From assembly GCF_900129225.1 (NCBI RefSeq), contig NZ_FQUG01000003.1, positions 341,388 through 405,387 on the forward strand: 64,000 nucleotides of DNA. Direction: 5' to 3'. The notes under the pieces were generated by a model. That model was not told where the DNA came from. It ran no database searches and saw only the letters and a program-made list of their open reading frames with translations. Source of the DNA: Schwartzia succinivorans DSM 10502. GTDB taxonomy: Bacteria > Bacillota > Negativicutes > Selenomonadales > Selenomonadaceae. A program made the position numbers and the translations under genes. Shown one piece after another: positions 9,626 to 18,635 of this stretch (positions within the stretch are counted from its first letter, which is position 1; each line of letters starts with the position of its first letter).

Positions 9626-12600
9626 TATGAAAAAGAAAAAGGACACACCGTCGCCCGACCAGGATAAGGCGATTCATTTGAACGGTACTTCACTGCTTGT
9701 GTCAGCGGCTGCAGGCTCAGGAAAAACCTTTACCCTTGTGGAACGTATCGTGGACAGCATAATAAGCGGCCGGTATAACGTAGATGAACTTCTTGTTGTT
9801 ACCTTTACAAATGCTGCCGCTTCTGAAATGAAGGAACGCGTGGAGAAAAAGCTTTTGGAGGCTTCAAAAACACACAAGGAGCTTCTTCAGCAGCTTGTCC
9901 GTCTTCCAAACGCTTCGATTTCCACATTGCACTCTTTTTGCCAGTCATTAATCCGTCAAAACTTCACACAGCTTGACCTTGATCCGAAATTCAGACTCGG
10001 AGGAGAGCAGGAAATCGGACTTATGAAGGAAAGCGTAGTTGAAGAACTTTTTGAGGAAAAATACTCGGAGGGAAACAAGGATTTCCTGAGCTTTGTACAG
10101 CAGTACGGCTCAGACCGTGACGATGAAGAGCTTTATGCTATGATTCTTCGCCTTTATGAATTTTCGCGCAGTCAGCCTGAACCTGATAAATGGCTTGACG
10201 GGCTGTCGGAGCGTTTTGATGTGAAGGATGACACTTCCTTGAAGGATACACCATGGTATGAAGAAGTGTGCGATGATATCAGACGTGTCTTAAGAGGTGC
10301 GGCTGATAAAGCAGAATATCTGGCACAACGTTCCGTTGAAAACGGCTGTGAGCCTTATAAGGAAACACTTGAAGAAGATAAGGCCCGAACGGAAAAGCTC
10401 ATAGAAATGCTTGAGAACGGAACGTGGGATGAGCTTCAGGCAGGAATCAATGTAAGCTTCCCACGTATAAAAACTATTCGCGGCGGAGATGATGTCGCGA
10501 AGAAAGAAATAAAGGACGGACGCGATGAAATAAAGGATGCTTACAAAAAGCTTAAGGAATTCTATTTTTTCGCTTCTGAGGAAGATATTATTGAAGATTT
10601 GCGCGCTGTCCGCCCGTTTGCGGAAACCCTGTGCCGCACTGTTAAGGATTTCGGCAAAGCATTTCAGAGAGCAAAGAAGAAAAAATCCATGTTGGATTTC
10701 AATGACCTGGAGCATTACGCATTACAGCTTCTATTGGAAAAGGATGCCGCAACCGGACGTTTTACAGGACGTGTGACAGATACCGCGCAAAAGCTCCGAC
10801 AGAAATATAAAGAGGTCATGGTTGACGAATATCAGGATACTAACGGAGTGCAGGAGGCTATTCTGCAATGTATTCAAAACGGAAGCAACATGTTTGCCGT
10901 CGGTGATGTTAAGCAGAGTATCTATAGATTCCGTTTGGCCGACCCTATGCTGTTCCTGAAAAAGCAGGAGGAAGCCTTGAAGCATCCTGATGACATGAAG
11001 GCACTTTTTTTGAAGGAAAATTACCGAAGCCGCAAAGAGGTGCTGGGTGTTGTTAACTTTCTTTTCTCGCAGTTCATGATTAAACCCGAAATGGAGCTTG
11101 ATTATGATGCGGATGCCGCCCTGTATGCGAAAGCGGATTACGGCAATCCACCTGAAAACAGCTTTGACGAGGCTCCGGCAGAGCTGGTTTTGGTTAATAT
11201 GGACGACAAGAATGATGACGAAGAAGAAGACTTGGAGGGACTGGAGCTTGAGGCGCATGTAATAGCGAAGCGGCTGCTGGAGCTGAAGGAAGAAAACCGT
11301 CAGGTGTTTGATAAGGAAACGAAGCAGTACCGCCCGATATGCTGGCGTGATATGGCGGTGCTTATGCGTTCGGTCAGCGGAAAAGCCCAGACAATCGTAG
11401 AGGTGCTGAGAAGCCGCGGTGTACCGGCATACGCGTCGCTTGATGCCGGCTATTTTGAGGAAGTCGAAGTACGTCTCATGCTTTCACTGCTGGCTGTTAT
11501 CGACAACGCTCATCAGGATATTCCGTTGGCGGCGGTGCTTCATTCACCGATAGTCGGAATGGATGCCGCGGAGCTGGCAGAGCTTCGCGCCGGGAGTAAT
11601 GATGGCGATTTGTATGATGCTCTTGCCGTGTCAGATAATAAGAAGGCTGTCAAATTCCGTGAAAAGCTTGTGGATTGGCGGCGCATATCAAGACGGGCAG
11701 GAGTACCGGAGCTTCTTCATACACTGTATCTTGATACCGGATATTACGATTACGTCGGAGCGCAGCCCGGTGGAATCCTGAGACAGGCCAACCTCCGTAT
11801 GCTCAGCGACCGTGCCTTTGACTACGAGAAAACAAGCTTCCGTGGACTTTTCCGTTTTTTACAGTTCATTCGGAACATGCAGAAACGAAAAACGGACCTT
11901 TCCTCTGCGCGAACCCTTGGTGAAAATGAAGATGTTGTCCGTATAATGAGTGTTCACATGAGCAAGGGACTGGAGTTTCCTGTAGTTGTCATTGCCAACA
12001 TAGGAAAGAAATTTAACACGAAGGATACAAGTGAAACTCTTTTGATGCACAGAGAGCTGGGTATCGGGCCGTACTGCACGCGTACAGACGGGCCTCTCAA
12101 ATGGCGTTATCCGACATTTGCAAGACAGGCTGTATCGATGAGGCTTATGCGTGAATGCAAGGCCGAGGAAATGCGTATTCTGTATGTTGCAATGACAAGG
12201 GCCAGAGAAAAACTCATTATGACAGGAAATGTTGGCGGCCTTGGCAAAAAAGTGTTAAAGTGGTGCCGCGTGCTGCAAAATTCTGATGCTGCAATTCCGG
12301 GGTACGTCGTCATGGAAGCGAATAGCTGGCTGGATTGGATTGCACCTGCAGTAATGCGTGATGAGGAATGCGGAGAACGACTCAGAGGATTTGCCGATTA
12401 TGCCGGCGGTGTGACGGAATTTGGCTATGACAGCGAAAGCCTCGGCACGTTCAGCATGAGTGTGTCAATCACTCCCGCAGTAGCGGACAAGGTAACGGAG
12501 CAGGAGCATTCAGCGCCGGAGTGGGAGGAACGCATAAGAAAACAGCTGCCGCTGCCGGAGACGGAGAGCGGAAAAGCAAAAAAATCAATCCTGGACTGGG

Positions 12601-13334
12601 TATATCCTTTTGCTATAGACACTCCTTCAAAATTTACGGTTACTGAAATCAAGGAACGTGTGCATGCAGTACATAGTGATGAGCAGGAGGAACCGCTGAT
12701 GCTGCCCGGTATCGTAAATAAGAATGAGGAGCAGGATTTTCCTATGCCGGATTTTATGCGCGAACCATCGGAAAAATCTGCAGATACATTCACCGGAGCG
12801 GATTATGGTACACTTATGCACCGTGTGCTTGAAAAAATAAAGGATTATCCGAAAGGAATAGAAAGCGTAGAAAAATCTGTGGATGCTCTGGCGGAGTCAG
12901 GGATTTTGACAGAGGAGGAACGGCAGGCCGTTAACATTTCCGCGTTGAATGCCTTCTTTGAATCTGAGATTGGAAAGCGCATGCAAAAAGCAAGAGCGGT
13001 TTATCGTGAGCAGTCCTTCAGCATGCTTGTTGATGCATCGCGGTTTGGATACGAAAAGAGCAGGGAATCCGAGAATATGATTTTCCTTCAGGGTGTTGTA
13101 GATCTTTTCTTTGAGGAAGATGACGGAAATATCGTTCTCGTTGATTATAAAACCGACAGAAACACAACCCCCGACAGCATACGGGAGCGTTACGCTGTCC
13201 AGCTTGCGCTTTATCGTGAAGCTGTTGAACGCAGTACGAAGAAGAAAGTAAAGGAATGCTATATTTACCGTCTGTCCGACCATGATGCTGTAAAGGTAGA
13301 GACTGATATACCCGTGCATGTAGATTCGCTATAG
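9618..13334 (+). CDS. addA: ATP-dependent helicase/nuclease subunit A (AddA/RexA)
   Basis: 1238-aa UvrD/RecB-family helicase with a C-terminal nuclease domain. Motifs in order: Walker A SAAAGSGKTFTLVERI (near residue 30), Walker B VDEYQDTNGVQE, QSIYRFRLADP, motif V MSVHMSKGLEFPVV, motif VI LYVAMTRAREKL, and the nuclease signature IVLVDYKTDRN near the C-terminus. Start ATG 9618 overlaps the addB stop (9623-9625). After its stop come the right-hand repeat copies and the cobalamin operon; I see no clear terminator hairpin with a U-tract right after addA, so read-through into the repeats is possible. Confidence 0.97.
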   Translation: MTDMKKKKDTPSPDQDKAIHLNGTSLLVSAAAGSGKTFTLVERIVDSIISGRYNVDELLVVTFTNAAASEMKERVEKKLLEASKTHKELLQQLVRLPNASISTLHSFCQSLIRQNFTQLDLDPKFRLGGEQEIGLMKESVVEELFEEKYSEGNKDFLSFVQQYGSDRDDEELYAMILRLYEFSRSQPEPDKWLDGLSERFDVKDDTSLKDTPWYEEVCDDIRRVLRGAADKAEYLAQRSVENGCEPYKETLEEDKARTEKLIEMLENGTWDELQAGINVSFPRIKTIRGGDDVAKKEIKDGRDEIKDAYKKLKEFYFFASEEDIIEDLRAVRPFAETLCRTVKDFGKAFQRAKKKKSMLDFNDLEHYALQLLLEKDAATGRFTGRVTDTAQKLRQKYKEVMVDEYQDTNGVQEAILQCIQNGSNMFAVGDVKQSIYRFRLADPMLFLKKQEEALKHPDDMKALFLKENYRSRKEVLGVVNFLFSQFMIKPEMELDYDADAALYAKADYGNPPENSFDEAPAELVLVNMDDKNDDEEEDLEGLELEAHVIAKRLLELKEENRQVFDKETKQYRPICWRDMAVLMRSVSGKAQTIVEVLRSRGVPAYASLDAGYFEEVEVRLMLSLLAVIDNAHQDIPLAAVLHSPIVGMDAAELAELRAGSNDGDLYDALAVSDNKKAVKFREKLVDWRRISRRAGVPELLHTLYLDTGYYDYVGAQPGGILRQANLRMLSDRAFDYEKTSFRGLFRFLQFIRNMQKRKTDLSSARTLGENEDVVRIMSVHMSKGLEFPVVVIANIGKKFNTKDTSETLLMHRELGIGPYCTRTDGPLKWRYPTFARQAVSMRLMRECKAEEMRILYVAMTRAREKLIMTGNVGGLGKKVLKWCRVLQNSDAAIPGYVVMEANSWLDWIAPAVMRDEECGERLRGFADYAGGVTEFGYDSESLGTFSMSVSITPAVADKVTEQEHSAPEWEERIRKQLPLPETESGKAKKSILDWVYPFAIDTPSKFTVTEIKERVHAVHSDEQEEPLMLPGIVNKNEEQDFPMPDFMREPSEKSADTFTGADYGTLMHRVLEKIKDYPKGIESVEKSVDALAESGILTEEERQAVNISALNAFFESEIGKRMQKARAVYREQSFSMLVDASRFGYEKSRESENMIFLQGVVDLFFEEDDGNIVLVDYKTDRNTTPDSIRERYAVQLALYREAVERSTKKKVKECYIYRLSDHDAVKVETDIPVHVDSL

Positions 13335-13366
13335 TCTTCAACCTTATTGCTGTATAACTTGTTAAA

Positions 13367-13500
13367 CTCGTTGAAACGCTGTCAGAGGAAGTTTTTTCCT
13401 TGGCAAAACTCGAACGAATGCGTTATAACTCGTTCTACTCGTTGAAACGCTGTCAGAGGAAGTTTTGCCCTTGGCAAAACTTGAACGAATGCGTTATAAT
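13367..13500 (+). repeat. Right copies (two) of the ~70-bp palindrome-containing repeat
   Basis: Two direct units, 71 bp apart (13367 and 13438). Each reads CTCGTTGAAACGCTG, then TCAGAGGAAG, the palindrome, then CGAACGAATGCGTTATAA or TGAACGAATGCGTTATAA. In unit 2 the palindrome is perfect: AAGTTTTGCC (13460-13469) and GGCAAAACTT (13473-13482). These are inverted relative to the copies at 5936-6080. Confidence 0.88.
13471..13500 (+). promoter_or_regulatory. Cobalamin operon promoter within the repeat
   Basis: TTGGCA (13471-13476), 18-nt spacer, TATAAT (13495-13500). The -35 is the right half of the palindrome and the -10 is the end of the repeat unit. The B12 riboswitch begins about 30 nt downstream. 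Confidence 0.65.
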
Positions 13501-13530
13501 ATTACGTGGTTTTAATTTAACAGAATATAC

Positions 13531-13684
13531 GGCAATCAGGTGCAAAAGCTTAATAGGGAAGTCCGGTCCGATTCCGGCGCGGTCCCGCCACTGTATGAAG
13601 GAGCATTTTCTGTATGCCACTGGCATGTGCCGGGAAGGCTGAAGATGTGATGAATTTAGCCAGGAGACCTGCCTGATTGCAGCA
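13531..13684 (+). ncRNA. Cobalamin (B12) riboswitch
   Basis: The B12 box AGCCAGGAGACCTGCC is exact at 13658-13673. Other class signatures are present: GGTGC at the 5' side, AATAGGGAA, the CGGCGCGGTCCCGCCACTGT core, a second GCCACTG and GGGAAGGC. P1 is closed by CAATCAGG (13533-13540) with CCTGATTG (13672-13679). It lies directly ahead of cbiD and is expected to turn the operon off when adenosylcobalamin is abundant. Confidence 0.97.
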
Positions 13685-13749
13685 CCGTACTGCGTATGCA
13701 GGCGGCCTACGGCTGATAGGCGGGGTGGAAGTGATTCGAGTTTAACGGT

Positions 13750-13786
13750 ATCTCCCTGTCTGTTGACGGACAGGGGGATTTTTTTT
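13750..13786 (+). terminator. Riboswitch expression platform: terminator overlapping the cbiD ribosome binding site
   Basis: An 11-bp stem (ATCTCCCTGTC 13750-13760 with GACAGGGGGAT 13769-13779) is followed by eight T residues. The 3' arm contains AGGGGG (13772-13777), the only Shine-Dalgarno candidate for cbiD, and the T-run ends in the cbiD start codon (TTG 13785). The same hairpin can therefore stop transcription and hide the RBS. Confidence 0.85.
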
Positions 13787-14885
13787 GGCGAAGGAACTGC
13801 GCGGAGGTTATACAACCGGGGCATGTATGGCTGCGGGAGTTAAGGCAGCGCTTTTGTATGAAAAGGGCGAAAAATGTGATACTCTCGAACTGAAAGCACT
13901 TGATGATACAATTTTGACAATTCCCGTTAAGGCTGTAAGACGGACAGAAGAGGGAATATGTGCAGAGATAATTAAGGATGCCGGAGACGACCCGGATATA
14001 ACGAACGGTGTCTCTGTATTTACAACAGTACGGCATCTGCCACAGGGAAGCGGTTTAGTATTTCGTGCAGGAGAAGGAATCGGCACTGTAACAAAGCCGG
14101 GATTATCCGTACCTGTCGGAGAGCCGTCAATCAATCCCGGACCTAGGAAGCTCACCCAAAATGTCGTGGAAGAAGTTTTGGGTGTCGGAGCAGACCTTGA
14201 GGTAACAGTTTCTATCCCTGCCGGCAAAGAGCTTTGCAAGCAGACATTGAATCCTGTGCTTGGTGTTGTCGGAGGAATATCTGTTGTCGGTACAACGGGC
14301 GTTCTCAGGCCTATGTCAGAGGAAGGGTTCAAAAACTCCCTGGTTCCGCAGATTGATGTGGCACTTGCGGCAGGACTTGATACGCAGGTATTCGTTCCCG
14401 GCAAAATCGGAGAGACACTTGCTGTGAAGCATGGCATTCCGAAGGAAGCCATCGTACAGACCAGCAATTTCATCGGATTTATGCTGGAGGCTGCGGCAGA
14501 ACGCGGAGTCAAGCGTGTTTTGCTGTTTGGACATATAGGAAAACTCGCAAAGGTTGCCGCAGGTGTGTTTTATACACACAACCGTATAGGCGATGCACGG
14601 CTTGAAGCTATCGGCGCATACGCGGCAGCGGCAGGAATGCCTGCTGAGGGAATACAAAGAATTTTAAATGCTACCACAACAGAGGATGCATTGACTGTTC
14701 TTGAAGAATATAAATATATGCACGTGTGCAATACACTTGCGGAACGTGCCAGCGCCCGCGCTGAACGGTTTATTTTCAACAAGCTGACTGTCGGTACGGT
14801 ACTTGCTACCATGCAGGGGACGATTCTCGGTATGGATGAGCACGCCAAAGAGATGGGAAGGGATTTTCATTGGGATATAGAATAA
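13785..14885 (+). CDS. cbiD: Cobalt-precorrin-5B (C1)-methyltransferase
   Basis: C1 methylation of the contracted corrin ring in the anaerobic pathway. 366 aa; the N-terminal motif LRGGYTTGACMAAG is the family signature, followed by the Gly-rich GVGADLEVTVSIPAG region. The start is a TTG at 13785 at the tail of the riboswitch terminator; no ATG or GTG precedes the conserved GYTTG motif. First gene of a 13-gene operon with mostly overlapping or touching genes. Confidence 0.95.
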   Translation: MAKELRGGYTTGACMAAGVKAALLYEKGEKCDTLELKALDDTILTIPVKAVRRTEEGICAEIIKDAGDDPDITNGVSVFTTVRHLPQGSGLVFRAGEGIGTVTKPGLSVPVGEPSINPGPRKLTQNVVEEVLGVGADLEVTVSIPAGKELCKQTLNPVLGVVGGISVVGTTGVLRPMSEEGFKNSLVPQIDVALAAGLDTQVFVPGKIGETLAVKHGIPKEAIVQTSNFIGFMLEAAAERGVKRVLLFGHIGKLAKVAAGVFYTHNRIGDARLEAIGAYAAAAGMPAEGIQRILNATTTEDALTVLEEYKYMHVCNTLAERASARAERFIFNKLTVGTVLATMQGTILGMDEHAKEMGRDFHWDIE

Positions 14886-15496
14886 TAGTGGCAGGTATAG
14901 GACCGGGAAATCCCAAATACGTGCTGCCTGCTGCGGCAGAGGTAATAAAAAACGCAGATGTTCTTGTAGGCGGAAGCCGTGCGCTTGCCGATTTTGCAGG
15001 AAACGGACAGAAGACAATGGCTATACGGGGAGATATCCCGGCGGTCATGAGCTTTATCCGAGAAAATCTGGAATCATCGGATGTAGTCGTTATGGTCTCA
15101 GGCGACCCGGGGTATTATTCCCTGCTGGACGCGCTGCGCCGTGAGTTTCCGGAGGATGTGCTGGAGGTTATTCCCGGAATCAGCTCAGTGCAGTACGCTT
15201 TTTCGAAGCTTGCGCTTCCCTGGCATGATGCACTGCTTTTAAGCTTTCACGGACGTGTTCCTGACGATGTATCACTGCGTTATGAGAAGGGAAAGCTTCT
15301 GGGGCTTTTAACAGATGCCAAATACAGTTCCAAAACTATACCGGAGGTCCTTATAAAACGCGGTTGGCCAAAGGATGCGCGGCTTGCCATCTGCTCGCGG
15401 CTGTCGTATGAGGATGAGGAAATTGTTCGTACGACACTGGGTGAGGCTGCCGATGAAAAGGAACAGACACATTGCATATTGGTGGTGGAAGGATAA
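14870..15496 (+). CDS. cbiE: Cobalt-precorrin-7 (C5)-methyltransferase
   Basis: SAM-dependent tetrapyrrole methylase, 208 aa. The SAM loop IIVAGIGPGNPKYVLPAA lies at the N-terminus, with VSGDPGYYSLL and EVIPGISSVQYAFSKL further on, typical of the CbiE half of CobL. TTG start at 14870 overlaps the cbiD stop by 16 nt with AAGGGA ahead. The C15-methylase/decarboxylase half is a separate downstream gene (cbiT) instead of being fused as in CobL. Confidence 0.94.
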   Translation: MGYRIIVAGIGPGNPKYVLPAAAEVIKNADVLVGGSRALADFAGNGQKTMAIRGDIPAVMSFIRENLESSDVVVMVSGDPGYYSLLDALRREFPEDVLEVIPGISSVQYAFSKLALPWHDALLLSFHGRVPDDVSLRYEKGKLLGLLTDAKYSSKTIPEVLIKRGWPKDARLAICSRLSYEDEEIVRTTLGEAADEKEQTHCILVVEG

Positions 15497-16078
15497 ATGG
15501 CATTTTTAGGCATACCTGATGAAGAATTCATACGCGGCAAGGTTCCTATGACAAAACAGGAAATCCGTGTTCTGACAATGGTAAAGGCGCAGATTTCAAA
15601 AAATGATATTGTATGGGATATCGGAGCCGGAACAGGTTCTCTTTCGATAGAGGCGGCAAGGCTCGCCGAAAACGGGCATGTATACGCAATAGAGAGAAAT
15701 CACGAAGGAATTGAGCTAATAAAGAAAAATGCCGAGAAATTCGGCGTATCGAACTTAACCGTTATTGAAGCGGAGGCACCGGCAGGAATGGAAAATATGC
15801 CTGACTGTGATGCCGTAATCATCGGAGGCAGCGGAAAGCAGCTGGACCCGATACTTGATGTCATAAATGCGCATCTTAAGGTTGGCGGAAATATTGTTTT
15901 GAACTGCATAACAATACAGACGCTTTCATCTTGTCTGGCGTATATGAGGAGTCATAAGGAAGAATTCAAATATGAAGCAATACAGGTGCAGGTCAATCGA
16001 CTTGAAGCAGTCGGTCCTTATGATATGGCAAAAGCCATAAATCCAATTTACATAGTAACCTGTAAAAAGATAAAATAG
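15497..16078 (+). CDS. cbiT: Cobalt-precorrin-6B C15-methyltransferase (decarboxylating)
   Basis: 193-aa class I SAM methyltransferase that methylates C15 and removes the C12 acetate carboxyl. Motif I VWDIGAGTGSLSIEAA, acidic loop AIERN, and the family N-terminus GIPDEEFIRGKVPMTKQEIR are visible. ATG 15497 abuts the cbiE stop codon directly. Confidence 0.95.
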   Translation: MAFLGIPDEEFIRGKVPMTKQEIRVLTMVKAQISKNDIVWDIGAGTGSLSIEAARLAENGHVYAIERNHEGIELIKKNAEKFGVSNLTVIEAEAPAGMENMPDCDAVIIGGSGKQLDPILDVINAHLKVGGNIVLNCITIQTLSSCLAYMRSHKEEFKYEAIQVQVNRLEAVGPYDMAKAINPIYIVTCKKIK

Positions 16079-16090
16079 GGGGATTTTTTC

Positions 16091-16852
16091 ATGCAGAAGG
16101 TTTCAATCGTAGGCGCGGGTCCTGGAGATCCGGAGCTCATAACTGTCAAAGGACAGCGTCTTTTGAAGGAAGCGGATGTCGTTATTTATGCGGGTTCGCT
16201 TGTTAATCCAAGGATTCTTGAGGTCTGCAGGAAGAATGCCGAAATATTTAACTCTGCTTCAATGACTCTGCCGGATGTTGTAAATAAAATTGAAGAATCA
16301 GTTAAGGCGGATAAAAAAGTTGTCCGCCTCCACACAGGAGATCCTGCAATCTATGGTGCGATTCAGGAGCAGATGGATGAATTCAAAAAACGCGGTATCG
16401 AATACGAAGTAATTCCGGGCGTCAGCTCGTTCCTTGCAACAGCTGCGGCATTGAAGCAGGAATATACGCTTCCTAATATTTCACAGACTGTAATTGTTAC
16501 GCGCGGCGCAGGCCGCACTCCTGTTCCTGACCGTGAGAGCCTCAAAAGCCTCGCACAGCATCAGGCAACGATGTGCATATTCCTCAGCATCCAGATGCTT
16601 GATAAGGTAGTTGAGGAGCTTGAGGCCGGCGGATACCCCGAGGATACACCTATTGCCATTGTACATCGCGCATCCTGGCCTGAGCAGAAAATCGTCCGTG
16701 CAACACTCAAGGACGTAGTTGAGAAGGTCAAAGAAGCCGATATACCGCGGCAGGCTATGATTGTTGTAGGGCGTGTTCTTGATACGGAGTATGATTTGTC
16801 ACGCCTTTATGCGCCTGAGTTTGCGCATATGTTCCGTCAGGCATCAAAATGA
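16091..16852 (+). CDS. cbiF: Cobalt-precorrin-4 C11-methyltransferase
   Basis: 253-aa tetrapyrrole methylase. N-terminal SIVGAGPGDPELITVKGQ, then VIYAGSLVNP, HTGDPAIYGAIQEQM and EVIPGVSSFLATAAAL, the arrangement of CbiF/CobM. RBS AGGGGG lies upstream of ATG 16091. Its last four bases overlap the cbiG start (ATGA). Confidence 0.96.
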   Translation: MQKVSIVGAGPGDPELITVKGQRLLKEADVVIYAGSLVNPRILEVCRKNAEIFNSASMTLPDVVNKIEESVKADKKVVRLHTGDPAIYGAIQEQMDEFKKRGIEYEVIPGVSSFLATAAALKQEYTLPNISQTVIVTRGAGRTPVPDRESLKSLAQHQATMCIFLSIQMLDKVVEELEAGGYPEDTPIAIVHRASWPEQKIVRATLKDVVEKVKEADIPRQAMIVVGRVLDTEYDLSRLYAPEFAHMFRQASK

Positions 16853-17910
16853 GATGCGCTGTTTTTTCTGTTACGTCAAACGGAATAGCTCTTGCTGAAA
16901 AGCTGATTAAAGGCTGTCCACGGCACAGCTTTGATGTTTACGTAAAGGAAGGGCGGGAAGCCGGGGAAGGCGTGTTCCGCTACAGTACGCTGAAGGATGC
17001 TGTCGCTGAATGCTTTGAAAAATATGATGCGCTGATATTCTTTTCGGCAATTGGGATTGCTGTGCGCATGATTGCGCCGCATTTGGAAAGCAAGCTCAAA
17101 GACCCGGCTGTTATCGTTGTTGATGAGGCAGGCAGGCACGCGATAAGTGTGCTTTCAGGTCATGTTGGCGGAGCGAATGAGCTTACAGAGGAAGCTGCGG
17201 CGGTTCTTGGGGCAGAGCCTGTAATTACCACGGCGACAGACGTAAATGAAATAAAGGCACCCGATGCATTGGCTTCAAAGCTTGGAATGCGTCCGGTGCC
17301 CAAAAGCGAAATACAAACGCTTAACGGTACCCTGGTTGAAGGAAAAGAAATAAAATGGGCAGTTGATACTTTGCTTGAAAATGCTGAATTTTATGAGCAG
17401 AAGCTTGAAAAATACGGCATCCATGCGGAGAAAATCTCTGCTGATGAGATTTTTAAGAGTGAAGCTCCCACAGTATTTCTTACTAAGTCGGAAGGAAAGC
17501 ATAGAAAGGGCCTCTTGTATCTGATACCGCAAAGGCTGATTGCAGGTATAGGCTGCAGGCGCGGTGTGTCTTCTGAGCTGATTCGTGACGCACTGGAAAA
17601 AGCGTGCGCGCAAATAGGCCAGGACATTACACGGGTTTCTGAAATTGCGAGTACTGTTGTGAAAAGTGATGAAGCAGGGCTTTTGGAGCTGGCTTCATCG
17701 TTAGGGGTAAAAACAGTCTTTTTCGATAATGAAACATTGGAAAAGACAATCAACTATTATAAGCTCCCTCAGTCTGAATTTGTAAAAAAACAGATTGGGG
17801 TAGGAAATATATGTGAAGCAGCCGCGCTTTCCGCCGTTAAGGACGGACGGACTGCTTTACCAAAGACTAAATACACGAAAGTGACGGTGGCACTGATATG
17901 GGAAAAATAG
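16849..17910 (+). CDS. cbiG: Cobalt-precorrin-5A hydrolase
   Basis: Opens the delta-lactone and releases acetaldehyde, the ring-contraction step specific to the anaerobic route. 353 aa with the N-terminal part (FFSAIGIAVRMIAPHLESK, VLSGHVGGANELTEEAA) and the C-terminal CbiG/CobE domain (IAGIGCRRGVSSELIRDAL, IASTVVKSDEAGLLELA). ATGA overlap with cbiF; its 3' end overlaps cbiH by 13 nt. Confidence 0.95.
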   Translation: MRCAVFSVTSNGIALAEKLIKGCPRHSFDVYVKEGREAGEGVFRYSTLKDAVAECFEKYDALIFFSAIGIAVRMIAPHLESKLKDPAVIVVDEAGRHAISVLSGHVGGANELTEEAAAVLGAEPVITTATDVNEIKAPDALASKLGMRPVPKSEIQTLNGTLVEGKEIKWAVDTLLENAEFYEQKLEKYGIHAEKISADEIFKSEAPTVFLTKSEGKHRKGLLYLIPQRLIAGIGCRRGVSSELIRDALEKACAQIGQDITRVSEIASTVVKSDEAGLLELASSLGVKTVFFDNETLEKTINYYKLPQSEFVKKQIGVGNICEAAALSAVKDGRTALPKTKYTKVTVALIWEK

Positions 17911-18635
17911 TAGTAGTAGGTCTTGGACCTGGCAGCATGGAGCAGATGACTCCGCGTGCGTTGAAGGCGATTGAGGAGGCGCAGGTGGTTGCAGGATATA
18001 CTACATATATCAAACTCATCGAGCCGCTTCTTAAAGATAAAGAGGTTATCGGAACAGGCATGATGCAGGAGGTTGACCGCTGCAAGCTTGCGGTTAAAAC
18101 TGCTTCAGAGGGCAAGGATACAGCTATGGTATCCTCCGGTGATTCCGGTGTATACGGAATGGCAGGACTTATTCTGGAAATTGCCGAGACATATCCTGAG
18201 GAAACTCGTCCGAAGGTTGAAATTATTGCCGGATTATCCGCTGTAAATGCAGCAGCATCTGTACTCGGCGCTCCGCTTATGCACGATTTTGCTGTCATAA
18301 GCCTCAGCGACCGTCTTACAGAATGGGACCTTATCTGCAAACGTCTGGACTGTGCTGCGCAGGCTGATTTTGTTATTGCATTGTACAACCCGAAAAGCAA
18401 GACGCGCGTAAAGCACATTGAAGAAGCCCGTGAAATCATGCTTCGCTATAAGGCTCCGTCCACACCGGTCGGAATTGTAAAGAACGCGTCACGCCCCGGA
18501 GAAGAAAAAATCCTTTCGACACTTGAGAACTTTACGAAGGAAGATATTGACATGTTCTCGATGGTCATTATCGGCAACAGCAAGACATATATCAAGGATA
18601 ACTGGATGATTACTCCGAGAGGATATCACGTATGA
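17898..18635 (+). CDS. cbiH: Cobalt-factor III / precorrin-3B C17-methyltransferase
   Basis: 245-aa tetrapyrrole methylase that methylates C17 with ring contraction. KIVVVGLGPGSMEQMTPRA, VSSGDSGVYGMAGL and PKVEIIAGLSAVNAAASVL are characteristic of CbiH/CobJ, as is the C-terminal NASRPGEEKILSTL segment. ATG 17898 lies inside the end of cbiG; the stop overlaps cbiJ by 4 nt. Confidence 0.96.
   Translation: MGKIVVVGLGPGSMEQMTPRALKAIEEAQVVAGYTTYIKLIEPLLKDKEVIGTGMMQEVDRCKLAVKTASEGKDTAMVSSGDSGVYGMAGLILEIAETYPEETRPKVEIIAGLSAVNAAASVLGAPLMHDFAVISLSDRLTEWDLICKRLDCAAQADFVIALYNPKSKTRVKHIEEAREIMLRYKAPSTPVGIVKNASRPGEEKILSTLENFTKEDIDMFSMVIIGNSKTYIKDNWMITPRGYHV

Noticed and set aside
13400..13642. Plus-strand ORF of 80 codons over the repeats and riboswitch
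   Set aside because: It overlaps the repeat units, promoter and the B12 aptamer, which explain the sequence fully.
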